Shown one piece after another: positions 24,403-33,421 of a DNA stretch of 64,000 nt (positions are counted from its first letter, which is position 1; every line of letters begins with the position of its first letter). The position numbers were made by a program, and so were the translations under genes. The notes below the pieces were generated by a model. That model was not told the origin of the DNA and ran no database searches. It saw only the letters and a list, made by a program, of their open reading frames with translations. The stretch covers positions 1-64,000 of the forward strand of contig JBPCJC010000089.1 in NCBI GenBank assembly GCA_051005695.1, given 5' to 3'. Source of the DNA: JACCTI01 sp051005695. GTDB lineage: Bacteria > Verrucomicrobiota > Verrucomicrobiia > Chthoniobacterales > UBA10450.

Positions 24403-24475
24403 CGGGGAAATCAGACTCCCGCCACGCTCTTCAAATTGCAAACCCGGCAGCCAAACGACCTACCCGCGCGCCACC

Positions 24476-24599
24476 TGTCATCCCGAGCCGCGAAGACGGC
24501 GAGGGACTTCGCAAAGGCTGCTTGGTCAACTCCAGTCTAACGAGAGGCCAACCATCCGGCGGAGGTCCTTCGGCGCGCTTCGCCGGCCTCAGGATGACA
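24476..24599. repeat. REP/MITE-like element, copy 2
   Basis: A 124-base element opening TGTCATCCCGAGCCGCG and closing CGGCCTCAGGATGACA, so the ends are inverted repeats, with GGAGGTCCTTCGGCG in the right arm pairing with the GAGGGACTTCGC left arm. A CTAACGA motif copy lies in its centre. It fills the gap between uvrC and the amidohydrolase gene, which are both on the minus strand. Confidence 0.65.
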
Positions 24600-24607
24600 C
24601 GTATCAC

Positions 24608-26293
24608 CTACAACTTCCCTGGTCCCCACAAAGCACGTCCCGGTTTCGCGCCCGTATGCTCGCCGTCCTTGATCACCTGTACGCCGTTGACGAACACATG
24701 CCTCACGCCGGTCGCGTACTGATGCGGCCTCTCGAAAGTCGCGTGATCCGTCACCGTCGCCGGATCGAACACGACCACATCCGCAAACATCCCTTCCTGC
24801 AAGAATCCGCGATGATCGAGTCCGAGGTTCGTCGCCGGCAATCCACTTAAACGCCGAACCGCTTCGCCTAACGAGAGCAACTTTTCGTCTCGCGAATATT
24901 TTCCGAGCACACGCACGAAATTCCCGTAAGCCCGCGGGTGCGGATTCGCTTTCAGGAAATCTCCCTCCGGGGCCTGCGAAGCTTCGTCGGAACCGAACGA
25001 AACCCACGGCTTCGCCATTTGTTTGCGCACGTTCTCTTCCGAGATCACAAAATAAATCGTGTCGATCCGCGACTCATCTTCGCTGATCAAATCCATCAGC
25101 GTTTCCACCGGATCTTTCCCGCGCATCTTCGCTACTTCGGCGAGCGATTTTCCGGTCAATGGTTTCAGCTTCGCCGCTTTGAAACCGACCAGCAGGATTC
25201 GATCAGGCGAGCCCGCGGCCAGATAATAATTCTCCCACGCGTTGCTCGGCGTGCGCACTTCCGCGGCAATTTTTTTTCGCGTCTCCGGATCGCGCAGCCT
25301 TTTGAAAAGCGCCGGATTTCCGCCATCTGCGGTCCACGGCGGCAGCGAAGCATCGAGCCCGGTTTCAGCCGCGGTATAAGTGTACATGTCGGCGGTAATC
25401 TTCAGCCCTTCCTTCTGCGCGGCCTCGATTCGCGCGAGCAATTTATCCTCCTTGTCCCAGTTATTCTGCCCCGCGGCCTTGAGATGATAAATCTCCGCCG
25501 GCAAACCCGCTTCGCGACTGATCCGGATCAACTCCTCAACGCCTTCCATCAGGTGATTCCCTTCGCTTCGCATGTGCGAAATATATTTGCCGTGGTATTT
25601 CGCAGCCACTTTGCAGAGCTCGATCAACTCCTCGGTGTGTGCATAAAACGCCGGCGGATAAATCAGCGACGAGCCAATCCCGAGCGCGCCCGCTTCCATT
25701 TCCTTGCGCACCAATTCGCGCATCGCCGCGAGTTGTTCGGCCGTCGGTTGTTTGTCCTCCAGGCCGATGACGTATTCGCGAATCGTGGTCGCACCGAGAA
25801 AGGAAGCGACGTTGCAGGAAATCCCCTGCGCCTCCAAGTACTGCAAATACTCGGCCAGCGTGTTCCATTTGATCTCGTATTTGAAATCCTTCTGCTCCGC
25901 GAGCATCCGGCGCTTGATCGCGTCGTTCACCGGTCCCATCGAAGTTCCCTCGCCCATGATCTCGGTGGTCACGCCCTGGCGCAGCTCGCTTTGCGAACGC
26001 CCGTCCTCAAGCAACGACTCGTTAGACCAGGAGAGCATGTTGATGAATCCTGGGGCGACTGCGAGCCCGCTGGCCTCGATGATTTGCTTGGCGGGCGCGT
26101 CTTTGAAATCGCCGAGGCCAACGATGCGATCGCCGCGAATCGCCAGGTCCGCGCGCTTCGGTTCCGCGCTGGTGCCGTCGTAAATCGTGCCGCCTTTGAT
26201 CACCAAATCGAAGCCCGGCGTGGGCGAAGCGGTTTGCGTGAACGCCGAAACCGGCGCAAGCGCGAGGGTAAGAAAAATGAGGGAACGAAACAT
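24608..26293 (-). CDS. Exported N-acyl-D-amino-acid deacylase-like amidohydrolase lacking HxH
   Basis: The 561-residue protein starts at ATG 26293 with a signal peptide (MFRSLIFLTLALAPVSAF); in-frame sequence upstream is antisense to the FAD oxidoreductase. The fold is that of D-aminoacylases: DLVIKGGTIYDGTSAEPKRA, GLAVAPGFINMLSW, EIMGEGTSMG, YISHMRSEGNHL, EIYHLKAAG and SFGSDEAS. The usual PGFIDxHxH metal motif after the first barrel strand is replaced by GFINMLSWSNES, removing both histidines. The other ligands (His of SHMRSEG, His/Lys of YHLKAAG, Asp of GSDE) are present, so a mononuclear metal site is possible. Substrate unknown, perhaps D-amino-acid derivatives in the periplasm. Confidence 0.85.
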   Translation of the reverse strand: MFRSLIFLTLALAPVSAFTQTASPTPGFDLVIKGGTIYDGTSAEPKRADLAIRGDRIVGLGDFKDAPAKQIIEASGLAVAPGFINMLSWSNESLLEDGRSQSELRQGVTTEIMGEGTSMGPVNDAIKRRMLAEQKDFKYEIKWNTLAEYLQYLEAQGISCNVASFLGATTIREYVIGLEDKQPTAEQLAAMRELVRKEMEAGALGIGSSLIYPPAFYAHTEELIELCKVAAKYHGKYISHMRSEGNHLMEGVEELIRISREAGLPAEIYHLKAAGQNNWDKEDKLLARIEAAQKEGLKITADMYTYTAAETGLDASLPPWTADGGNPALFKRLRDPETRKKIAAEVRTPSNAWENYYLAAGSPDRILLVGFKAAKLKPLTGKSLAEVAKMRGKDPVETLMDLISEDESRIDTIYFVISEENVRKQMAKPWVSFGSDEASQAPEGDFLKANPHPRAYGNFVRVLGKYSRDEKLLSLGEAVRRLSGLPATNLGLDHRGFLQEGMFADVVVFDPATVTDHATFERPHQYATGVRHVFVNGVQVIKDGEHTGAKPGRALWGPGKL

Positions 26294-26348
26294 CGCGTGA
26301 TGCTGACAGCCGCTGCTGCAACCGTCACCTTGAAAGACAAACCCACCG

Positions 26349-27389
26349 ATGATCTTTGATGTCGCTATCGTCGGCAGCGGACCAGCCGGCGCGGCCTGCG
26401 CTAGCTTTTGCGCGCGCGCCGGTTTGCAAACCCTCCTGCTCGAGCGCGAAAAATTTCCGCGCGAAAAAGTCTGCGGTGATTGTCTTAATCCGTCCTGTAC
26501 GCCGGTGCTGGAACGCCTTGGACTTTTCGAGCGCGTGCGTGCCTTGCCGCACGCGAAACTGGAGCGCGTCGATTTCATCGCCATCGGCGGCAAGACGGTC
26601 AGCGTAAATTTGCCGCCCGGCGCCGAGATCGCAGTCAAGCGCAGCTTCTTTGATCAATTGCTGATGACGCGCGCGCGTGAAAGCGGCGCACTCATCCACG
26701 ACGCCGCCACCGTCAGCGCGCTCCAGCCTGGCGAACCCTGGACGATCATCACGCCTAACGAGTCGTTCGAAGCGCGCGTCCTCGTGGCTGCGGATGGCCG
26801 CAACTCCACCGTCGCCCGTTTACTTGGTTTGCTTCCCCGCATTCAAAAAGAACGCGTCGGACTGCAAACGCATTTGCCGCTGCCGGAAAATTTCGGCAAC
26901 CGCGTCGTCCTGCAATTTCTTCCACAAGGTTACTCTGGGCATTCGCCGGTCGGTGATGGGCAGTTCAATCTTTGCCTCGTCGGCAAGCCGCCGGATTTGC
27001 CCGCGTTGCGCGGTTGGGCGCAGAAAGAATTCGGTGTTCCGCTCGATCACAGTTGGCGGACGATTACGCCGCTGCGCCGCGCCGCGATCACGCCCGCGCA
27101 GCCGCGTTTGTTTCTCATCGGCGACGCCGCACGCGTGGTCGAGCCCTTCACTGGCGAAGGAATTTATTACGCGCTTCGCTCCGGCGAACTCGCGGCCGAG
27201 GCGATCATTCGCAGGCAATCGCCGGCGACCTACGCCGCGGCCCACGCGCAACTTTATCGCGGCCGGTTGTGGGTAAATCGGATCGCGCGCAGCGCAGTTT
27301 TGTCGCCGCAAATCACCTCGCTGCTCTTGCGCTCGGGAATGCTTTCGCCCGGATTCCTTAGCCGGCTGACCGCGAAATTAGTGCATTAA
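26349..27389 (+). CDS. FAD-dependent oxidoreductase, geranylgeranyl-reductase-like
   Basis: The 346-residue flavoprotein has the N-terminal Rossmann motif VAIVGSGPAGAACASFCARA, EREKFPREKVCGD typical of the geranylgeranyl reductase / CbrA-like group, VLVAADGRNSTVARLLG (DG motif) and the late FAD motif LFLIGDAARVVEPFTGEGI. Members reduce isoprenoid chains or hydroxylate aromatic rings. It is divergent from the amidohydrolase (56 bases apart) and overlaps folD by 12 bases tail-to-tail. Substrate unknown. Confidence 0.88.
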   Translation: MIFDVAIVGSGPAGAACASFCARAGLQTLLLEREKFPREKVCGDCLNPSCTPVLERLGLFERVRALPHAKLERVDFIAIGGKTVSVNLPPGAEIAVKRSFFDQLLMTRARESGALIHDAATVSALQPGEPWTIITPNESFEARVLVAADGRNSTVARLLGLLPRIQKERVGLQTHLPLPENFGNRVVLQFLPQGYSGHSPVGDGQFNLCLVGKPPDLPALRGWAQKEFGVPLDHSWRTITPLRRAAITPAQPRLFLIGDAARVVEPFTGEGIYYALRSGELAAEAIIRRQSPATYAAAHAQLYRGRLWVNRIARSAVLSPQITSLLLRSGMLSPGFLSRLTAKLVH

Positions 27390-28259
27390 TTGCCGGCAAG
27401 CTTTGACCGTGTTCGCCATCAGCATGGCGATGGTCATCGGCCCCACTCCGCCAGGGACCGGCGTGATCTTGGACGCGATCGCCGCGACTTCATCGAAAGC
27501 GACATCGCCGACCAAACGATAACCGCGCGGCGCGCCCGCATCTTCCACGCGGTTGATTCCCACATCGATCACGACCGCGCCTTCGCGCACGTGTTCGCGC
27601 CTAACGAATCCTGCCTGGCCGATGGCGGCAATGATGATGTCGGCGGAACGCGCGATCGCCGGCAGATTGCGACTGCGCGAATGGAGGACGGTGACGGTGG
27701 CGTTCGCGCCCGCGGCTTTTTGCATCAGGAGCAAGGCGACCGGTTTGCCGACGATCATGCTCCGGCCGAGCACGACCACATGCGCGCCGGAAATCTCGAC
27801 GCCGCTCTCGATCAATAAACGCTGGCAACCAAGAGGCGTACAAGGAACAAAGCCGGAAATATCGCCTAACGAGAGCTTAGCCACGTTCTCGGGATGGAAC
27901 CCATCGACGTCCTTCGCCGGATCGAGCGCGCGCACAATTGCCGCTTCGTCGATTTGTTTCGGGGGAGGCGACTGCACCAGAATGCCGTGGACCGCAGGAT
28001 CGCGATTCAACTCGGCAATCCGCGCGAGCAATTCGGTCTGCGATGTGGTGGCCGGCAGTTCCAGCTTCACCGAGTGCAATCCGAGTTCGCGACACATCCG
28101 GTCTTTCGAGCGCACATACGCCCGCGAAGCCGGATCATCGCCAACCAGGACGACCGCCAAACCGGGCGTCACGCCGCGCGCCTTCAGGGTTGCGATTTCG
28201 CCACGCAATTCTGCATACACTTTCTCCGCGATCGCGCGCCCATCGATCAGTTCGGCCAT
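27378..28259 (-). CDS. folD: Methylenetetrahydrofolate dehydrogenase / cyclohydrolase
   Basis: The 293-residue bifunctional one-carbon enzyme interconverts 5,10-methylene-, methenyl- and 10-formyl-tetrahydrofolate. Signatures: YVRSKDRMCRELGL (catalytic Lys), LVQSPPPKQID, DVDGFHPENVAKL, PCTPLGCQRLL and the NADP-binding VVLGRSMIVGKPVALLL, then TPVPGGVGPMTIAML. It is followed by the acyltransferase and ubiX genes upstream in the same orientation; spacing to the acyltransferase stop is 3 bases. Confidence 0.96.
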   Translation of the reverse strand: MAELIDGRAIAEKVYAELRGEIATLKARGVTPGLAVVLVGDDPASRAYVRSKDRMCRELGLHSVKLELPATTSQTELLARIAELNRDPAVHGILVQSPPPKQIDEAAIVRALDPAKDVDGFHPENVAKLSLGDISGFVPCTPLGCQRLLIESGVEISGAHVVVLGRSMIVGKPVALLLMQKAAGANATVTVLHSRSRNLPAIARSADIIIAAIGQAGFVRREHVREGAVVIDVGINRVEDAGAPRGYRLVGDVAFDEVAAIASKITPVPGGVGPMTIAMLMANTVKACRQLMH

Positions 28260-28262
28260 GGC

Positions 28263-28907
28263 TCAGGGATTCTCCACCAGTTGCATCATCGCATTCTGCA
28301 AACGCAGCCGCTCCTCTTCAAATTCCGCGTCGGTCGCGGTCGGGCGCACGTGATGCGGCGGCCCGTACTTCACCCGGACGGTCGTAAAGGGTTTGGGGAC
28401 GACGAAGCGATCCCAACTCGTTAGGCGCCAACAACCGGAATATTCCAGGTTCAAAGGCATGACTGCCGCGCCGGTGTTTTGCGCGAGGTAAACAATCCCC
28501 GAGCCAAGTTCATACGCAGGCCCGCGCGGACCATCGGGCGTGATCGCGAGGTCTTCGCCGCGCGCCATCACTTCGCTCAACTGCCGGACTGCGCTCGCCC
28601 CTTTTTTCGAACTGGAACCGCGGACCGCGCTGTAGCCGAAACGCGCGACAAACTCGGCGAGAAGCGCGCCGTCGCGGCTGGCGCTGATCAAGGCCGCGCC
28701 TTCGCGATGCGGCGCGAAACGGCGCATGACCGCGGGAAAGAGGAGGACACGATTGTGCCAGATGGCCCAGATGCGCGGCTCGTTAGGCGAAATTTTTCCG
28801 AGGTCCGCGCCGTCTTCGAGTTGGAAACGCAGAGTGCGCGTCCAGAGTTGCAGCAGATGAAAACCGAGCGCGACCAGGAGGCGCTCGGACCACTTGAGAT
28901 TTTTCAA
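28263..28907 (-). CDS. DUF374 lysophospholipid acyltransferase-like protein
   Basis: A 214-residue membrane-associated acyltransferase with the DUF374 version of the catalytic block, AIWHNRVLLFPAVMRRF (HxxxxxF region), SRDGALLAEFVARFGYSAVR, GSSSKKGASAVRQL and DLAITPDGPRGPAYELGSG. The N-terminal segment ERLLVALGFHLLQLWTRTL is hydrophobic. Relatives transfer acyl chains in lipid A or membrane-lipid synthesis. It is coupled to ubiX by a 4-base overlap and followed 3 bases later by folD. Confidence 0.85.
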   Translation of the reverse strand: MKNLKWSERLLVALGFHLLQLWTRTLRFQLEDGADLGKISPNEPRIWAIWHNRVLLFPAVMRRFAPHREGAALISASRDGALLAEFVARFGYSAVRGSSSKKGASAVRQLSEVMARGEDLAITPDGPRGPAYELGSGIVYLAQNTGAAVMPLNLEYSGCWRLTSWDRFVVPKPFTTVRVKYGPPHHVRPTATDAEFEEERLRLQNAMMQLVENP

Positions 28908-29479
28908 CTGTTCGCGGGCGAGTTGTCCGCAGGTTCATCTTTCCAGCGAAAGGCGCGCGGATTCGGCAGGCCGAGTTGATCGAGAATGCGCCAGACGACC
29001 GTGTCGGCGACGTCGTTGACCGATTGCGGCCGGCTGTAGAACGACGGGATCGCCGGCAGGACGATGGCGCCGGCTTCGAGCAGGGTGACGACGTTGCGCG
29101 CGTGGATCAAACTCCACGGCGTCTCGCGCGGAACGACGATGAGCTTGCGGCGTTCTTTCAGGAAAACATCGGCTGTGCGCAGAAGTGCGTTCTCGCCAGA
29201 GCCGCTGGCGATTCGGCCTAACGAGGACATCGAGCACGGCACGATGACCATGGCATCGAAGCGCGCCGAGCCGCTGACGTAGGGGACGTTGAGGTCGTTC
29301 TCCGGATGCTTCACGACACCGGCCGGAACCCGAAGTTCGTCGGTTTCCTGGGCTGCCACTTGTTTGGCGTGGCCGCTCATGATCAGATGAATCTCGTGTG
29401 CCGCGCAATCGACTTGGTCTAACAAACGCTGCAAATAAATTGTCCCGCTGGCGCCAGTGGCGGCGATGACCAGTTTCAT
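28904..29479 (-). CDS. ubiX: Flavin prenyltransferase UbiX
   Basis: The 191-residue enzyme makes the prenylated FMN cofactor used by UbiD-type decarboxylases. MKLVIAATGASGTIYLQRLL is the N-terminal FMN-binding signature, VIVPCSMSSLGRIASGSG the catalytic/phosphate-binding loop, VVPRETPWSLIHARNVVTL and IVLPAIPSFYSRPQSVND the conserved later motifs. No ubiD homologue is in this window. It is the first gene of a minus-strand run with the acyltransferase and folD. Confidence 0.94.
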   Translation of the reverse strand: MKLVIAATGASGTIYLQRLLDQVDCAAHEIHLIMSGHAKQVAAQETDELRVPAGVVKHPENDLNVPYVSGSARFDAMVIVPCSMSSLGRIASGSGENALLRTADVFLKERRKLIVVPRETPWSLIHARNVVTLLEAGAIVLPAIPSFYSRPQSVNDVADTVVWRILDQLGLPNPRAFRWKDEPADNSPANS

Positions 29480-29547
29480 CGGCGCTAAGGAATCACATTC
29501 GACCGCGGAAGACTAGCGGAGTCGGCGACGGTCGTTAGGTTGGGCGC

Positions 29548-29934
29548 ATGATCAAACGGCTGCTGCACACGCGCTATCGAGTGAAGGATCTGGAAAAGAC
29601 GATCTCGTTTTACAAAGACGTCCTCGGCCTCGAAGAAACTCGGCGGCACACTTCCGGGCGCGGCTCGCAGTTGGTTTTCTTCAAGGCGCCGGGCAGCGCG
29701 GAGGAAATCGAGCTTTGTAAATTCGACGAGAGCGGGCCGGTGGTCGTTGGTCCCGACCTGACTCATCTCGCGTTCGAGGTGGATGATATCCAGGAATTCG
29801 CCAGGCACGCGGCCACCAAAGGCTATCCGCTTTCCGATGGCCCACACGAAAACAGCAGCGGCGGAGCGATCGCATTTATTGACGCGCCCGAAGGTTACGA
29901 GATCGAATTGATCCAGCACGGCCCGGTTAAATAG
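29548..29934 (+). CDS. VOC-family glyoxalase/dioxygenase-like protein
   Basis: The 128-residue two-module VOC protein has the four metal-ligand positions of glyoxalase I-like enzymes: LLHTRYRVKD (His), EEIELCKF (Glu), LTHLAFEVDD (His) and GYEIELIQH (Glu). This matches lactoylglutathione lyases, which detoxify methylglyoxal, but methylmalonyl-CoA epimerases share the layout. It stands alone between ubiX (divergent) and the carboxypeptidase gene; a CTAACGA motif copy lies just upstream of its start. Confidence 0.85.
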   Translation: MIKRLLHTRYRVKDLEKTISFYKDVLGLEETRRHTSGRGSQLVFFKAPGSAEEIELCKFDESGPVVVGPDLTHLAFEVDDIQEFARHAATKGYPLSDGPHENSSGGAIAFIDAPEGYEIELIQHGPVK

Positions 29935-29990
29935 GGCGCGCATTTCCGCGCTCCCCTTGCGGATTCGGACCGCATGCCGCACTCTGCGCG

Positions 29991-30938
29991 ATGAAATTTT
30001 CGCGAAGATCAATCAGGCGCCGGCCATGGCAGCTTTGGTTGACCTTGCTCGTCGCCATCACGACGACCGCGGGCGCGGCGCCGAAGAAAAAGAAAAGACA
30101 TCATCTTGATCTCGATGAACCGGCGGTGCGCGCGATGCCGGTGCATGCGGAATCGCCGGCGGTGCGGGCCTTGCCGGTTGAAACCGTCCCGACAGAAACC
30201 GGTGGGAACGCGCCGTCCACGCGCGCGGCTGCGGTCATTGTGATCGATGCGCGCAACGGCCAGGTTTTGTATGAGAAAAATGCGGATGCTCCGCGCGCGG
30301 CCGCGAGCACCCAGAAGTTGTTGACCGCGCTGCTCGTGGCCGAGCGCGGCTATCTCGATCAGGACGTGACCGTAATGCCAACCGACACGGATGCGGAGCC
30401 GACCAAGCTCGGGATCAAGGGCGGCGAAACCTATCGCCGCATCGATCTGCTGCGAGCGCTGCTGGTGAAAAGTTGCAACGACGTCGCCCGTTGCCTCGGT
30501 CGTGATACCGGCGGGACGCTCGACGGCTTTGCGGAAATGATGAACCTCAAAGCGCGTTCGTTAGGCGCGACTAACTCGCATTTCTTGAATCCGAATGGCC
30601 TGCCGATTCCCGGGCAGTATTCGACCGCGCGTGATCTCTCCATTATCGCGCGCGCCGCCTACGCCAATTCCACGATCCGCTCGATCGTTTGTCTGCCGAA
30701 GCTGGTCTTTCGTTACGAAAACGGACGCACTCGCGAATTGGAGAACACGAACAAAGTCCTGACCCGCCTGCCGTATTGTAACGGGATGAAAACTGGCTAC
30801 ACCGATGCCGCTGGACATTGCCTGATCTCCAGCGGCGCGCGTCCGGGTCGCGATGTCATCGCGGTCGTGCTCGGCGACAAGAAATCGAACGTCTGGACGG
30901 ACTCGGCCGCGCTTCTGTCCTGGGCGCTTTGGATGTAG
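29991..30938 (+). CDS. D-alanyl-D-alanine carboxypeptidase (S11, DacA type)
   Basis: A 315-residue exported low-molecular-weight penicillin-binding protein that trims the terminal D-Ala of peptidoglycan peptides. After a signal segment (WLTLLVAITTTAGAA) and a Lys-rich linker come ASTQKLLTALL (SxxK), KSCNDVARCLG (SxN) and GMKTGYTDAAGHCL (KTG). It lacks the C-terminal PBP5_C domain and amphipathic anchor of DacA, ending about 40 residues after the KTG motif. Two short Pro/Ala/Val direct repeats (AVRAMPV and AVRALPV) lie in the linker. bioF follows after 22 bases. Confidence 0.92.
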   Translation: MKFSRRSIRRRPWQLWLTLLVAITTTAGAAPKKKKRHHLDLDEPAVRAMPVHAESPAVRALPVETVPTETGGNAPSTRAAAVIVIDARNGQVLYEKNADAPRAAASTQKLLTALLVAERGYLDQDVTVMPTDTDAEPTKLGIKGGETYRRIDLLRALLVKSCNDVARCLGRDTGGTLDGFAEMMNLKARSLGATNSHFLNPNGLPIPGQYSTARDLSIIARAAYANSTIRSIVCLPKLVFRYENGRTRELENTNKVLTRLPYCNGMKTGYTDAAGHCLISSGARPGRDVIAVVLGDKKSNVWTDSAALLSWALWM

Positions 30939-30960
30939 AGTTGCGCTCGGGCGCGAAGCC

Positions 30961-32157
30961 ATGAGCGATTTTTTTCACGAGCAATTGCAGGCGCTGCGCG
31001 CGCAATCGTTGCATCGCAAATTGCGCGAGATCGGCACCGCCCAGGGGCCCGAAGTGCGGATCGTTGGACAACAACTGGTTAACTTTTCGTCCAACGACTA
31101 CCTCGGGCTGGCGAACGATCCGCTGCTCCGCGAAGCCGCGACTGCCGCGATCGCGGAGTTCGGCGTCGGCGCCGGCGCCTCCCGATTAGTCAGCGGCACG
31201 CAATCGCCGCACGTCCGCTTGGAAACCGCGCTCGCGAAATGGAAGGGCACGCAAGCCGCGCTCGCGTTCAGCAGCGGCTATGCGGCCGCGGTCGGCACCA
31301 TCCCCGCGCTTGTCGGCAAGCAGGATGTCGTCGTACTCGATAAACTTTGCCACGCCTCACTCATCGATGGTGCGAAATTGAGCGGCGCGCTCATTCGCGT
31401 TTTCCCGCACAATCATCTCGGCAAACTCGAGAGCCATCTCGATTGGGCGCGCCGCGAACATCCCGAAAGCCGGGTGCTCATTGTCACCGAATCGGTGTTT
31501 TCGATGGACGGTGACCGCGTGCCTCTGCGCGCGCTCGTCGGATTGAAAAAGCGCTTCGGCGCGATGCTGATGTTGGACGAAGCGCACGCGATCGGCGTCA
31601 TCGGACCGAACGGGCGCGGGCTCGCCGCGGAAGAAAATTTAGTCTCCGAAGTGGATGTGCAGATGGGCACATTGAGCAAAGCACTCGGCGTCAGCGGCGG
31701 CTACATTTGTGGCTCACGGGACTTGATCGAGTGGCTGGTGAATCGCGCGCGCGCTTTTATTTTTTCGACCGCCCCGCCGCCCGCGTTGGCTGCGGCTGCG
31801 TTGGCCGCGATCGATTTTCTAAACTCGGAGGCCGGCGAACATCGGCGCGTGTTATTGTGGCAGCGCATCGGCATTTTGCGACGCGCGCTTCTTAAACTTT
31901 CGCTCAACGATCCCGCGATCACCGAAAGCGGGAGCGCCATCCATCCGGTGATGGTGGGCGAGGAACAAGCCGCGATCGCCTTGTCACGTGTACTGCAAAC
32001 TGAAGGATTTCTCGTCCCAGCGATTCGTTACCCGACGGTCGCGCGGAGCGCGGCCCGTTTGCGAATTACCGTCACGGCGGCGCACGAAGAGCCACAGATC
32101 CACTCGTTAGTCCGGACGCTCAATCGCCTGCGACCCGAGCTAACTGCAGCTGCCTAG
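30961..32157 (+). CDS. bioF: 8-amino-7-oxononanoate synthase-type aminotransferase
   Basis: The 398-residue PLP enzyme of the alpha-oxoamine synthase family condenses an acyl-thioester (pimeloyl-ACP/CoA for BioF) with alanine. Signatures are NFSSNDYLGLAND, GVGAGASRLVSGTQSPH, the aspartate of MLMLDEAHAIGVIGPNGRG, and the PLP lysine in MGTLSKALGVSGGY. ATG 30961 (MSDFFHEQ) is the start. Glycine C-acetyltransferase is the close alternative; no other biotin gene is adjacent. The stop overlaps the convergent lipoprotein gene by 4 bases. Confidence 0.88.
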   Translation: MSDFFHEQLQALRAQSLHRKLREIGTAQGPEVRIVGQQLVNFSSNDYLGLANDPLLREAATAAIAEFGVGAGASRLVSGTQSPHVRLETALAKWKGTQAALAFSSGYAAAVGTIPALVGKQDVVVLDKLCHASLIDGAKLSGALIRVFPHNHLGKLESHLDWARREHPESRVLIVTESVFSMDGDRVPLRALVGLKKRFGAMLMLDEAHAIGVIGPNGRGLAAEENLVSEVDVQMGTLSKALGVSGGYICGSRDLIEWLVNRARAFIFSTAPPPALAAAALAAIDFLNSEAGEHRRVLLWQRIGILRRALLKLSLNDPAITESGSAIHPVMVGEEQAAIALSRVLQTEGFLVPAIRYPTVARSAARLRITVTAAHEEPQIHSLVRTLNRLRPELTAAA

Positions 32158-32414
32158 AGGCCGGAGGCTGCGTTGCCGCGCAAAAGCGGCGTGGGCAACA
32201 GGCCGGGGTTGCGATTCGGATCGATTGGACCTTCCGCCGGCACGTCTCCAGGTCCTTCCGCAGGCGGCGCCGGTTCCTGAATCGCGTTCGGGCTGGCGGT
32301 ATTTTGCGCGAGCATGCGCTGCTGCAGAGTCGTGCGGCTGGCAGTCGGTTGCGTTGTCTGGCAGGCGCCCAAAAGCGAGAGAGTCAGTAGGCAAGAGGCG
32401 ATTTTAATAGTCAT
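32154..32414 (-). CDS. Small lipoprotein, unknown function
   Basis: The 86-residue protein has a lipoprotein signal (TIKIASCLLTLSLLGAC, lipobox LLGAC) and a Pro/Gly-rich mature part (AEGPGDVPAEGPIDPNRNPG) with no recognisable fold. The start ATG at 32414 is chosen because GGAG sits 7 bases upstream; the longer reading from 32444 would put the signal behind an acidic leader. An AT-rich promoter-like stretch precedes it. Probably an outer-membrane lipoprotein or a secretion-linked small peptide. Confidence 0.7.
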   Translation of the reverse strand: MTIKIASCLLTLSLLGACQTTQPTASRTTLQQRMLAQNTASPNAIQEPAPPAEGPGDVPAEGPIDPNRNPGLLPTPLLRGNAASGL

Positions 32415-32464
32415 GTTCAGCTCCATTTCAGCGGCAGAAGTCACTGCACTGCCGACGGTCTTTA

Positions 32465-32494
32465 TAATTACTATATTTTAATTTCGGCTGACAA
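32465..32494 (-). promoter_or_regulatory. Sigma-70-like promoter of the small lipoprotein gene
   Basis: On the minus strand TTGTCA (32494-32489) is followed after 18 bases by TAATTA (32470-32465) within the most AT-rich run of this region. Transcription would start about 45 bases before the lipoprotein ATG. No other gene can use it in this direction. Confidence 0.35.
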
Positions 32495-32557
32495 GTACGA
32501 TCTTTGCTAGGTCATTTCTGCGACTCATTCCTGCGAAAAAAATGCGCGCCGCCCCGT

Positions 32558-33421
32558 CTAAAATCGGCTCAGGATTGGACCCAACTTCTTTATCGTTTCC
32601 GCCGGCCATAGTTTTCGATCCGTCGTTAATGCGGAATCGAGCGCGCTGTGCTCAGGCCAGTTTGCTTCCGTTGGCACCGCCGGAATCGCTTCCGCAAGAA
32701 TTTTTTTCGCGGTTTCCGCATTCGCTATCAGGTGACCGAAAACCGCCTGCGCGGAAACCGGTTCTTCTTCCACCTTCCAGCAATCGTAATCGGTAATCAT
32801 CGCCATCGTCGCGAGCGCGATCTCCGCTTCGCGGGCGAGTTTCGCTTCCGGCAAGTTGGTCATGCCGATGACGTCGAAACCATGGCGCCGATTCAACTCC
32901 GATTCCGCGCGGGTCGAAAACGCCGGACCATCCATGTTCACGTAGGTCCCGCCGTCGTGCACTTTGACTCCGACCTCACCGGCCGCATCGCGCAGGATTT
33001 TTCGCAAGCCGGTGCTGATCGGATCGGCGAAGCCGATGTGCGCCGCGATTCCTTCCCCGAAGAAAGTGTGCTCCGCGCGCTGGCTCGTCCGATCATAAAA
33101 TTGCGACGGCAGCAGGACATTACGCGGCGCATATTTTTCCTGCAAACTCCCGACCGCAGTCACGCAAATGATCCAGCGCACGCCTAACGAACGCAGCGCC
33201 CAGATGTTCGCGCGGTGATTTAATTCATGCGGCAGCAAGCGATGACCGCGCCCATGCCTCGGTAAAAAATAAATCTGCCGGCCATGCATCGTCCCGCCGA
33301 TAAGCGCATCGGACGGCGGCCCGAACGGCGTCTCGATCCGCTGCTCGTGCGGCTCCTCCACGCCCTCCATTTGATACAAGCCACTGCCACCGATGATTCC
33401 GATTGCGGGCGAATTGCTCAT
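32558..33421 (-). CDS. mtnP: 5'-methylthioadenosine phosphorylase
   Basis: The 287-residue phosphorylase splits methylthioadenosine into adenine and methylthioribose 1-phosphate. Signatures: IGIIGGSGLYQMEGV (phosphate-binding), FLPRHGRGHRLLPHELNHRA, NMDGPAFSTRAESE and MTNLPEAKLAREAEIALA. It complements metK and ahcY at the far end of the window in recycling methionine-cycle by-products. It is followed by a gene-free stretch upstream (33422-33921). Purine nucleoside phosphorylase is a near relative, but the FSTRAES motif favours MTA. Confidence 0.93.
   Translation of the reverse strand: MSNSPAIGIIGGSGLYQMEGVEEPHEQRIETPFGPPSDALIGGTMHGRQIYFLPRHGRGHRLLPHELNHRANIWALRSLGVRWIICVTAVGSLQEKYAPRNVLLPSQFYDRTSQRAEHTFFGEGIAAHIGFADPISTGLRKILRDAAGEVGVKVHDGGTYVNMDGPAFSTRAESELNRRHGFDVIGMTNLPEAKLAREAEIALATMAMITDYDCWKVEEEPVSAQAVFGHLIANAETAKKILAEAIPAVPTEANWPEHSALDSALTTDRKLWPAETIKKLGPILSRF

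Noticed and set aside
24938..26359. Plus-strand open frame of 473 codons
   Set aside because: Antisense shadow of the amidohydrolase gene; composition is Arg/His/Phe-rich and has no recognisable motif.
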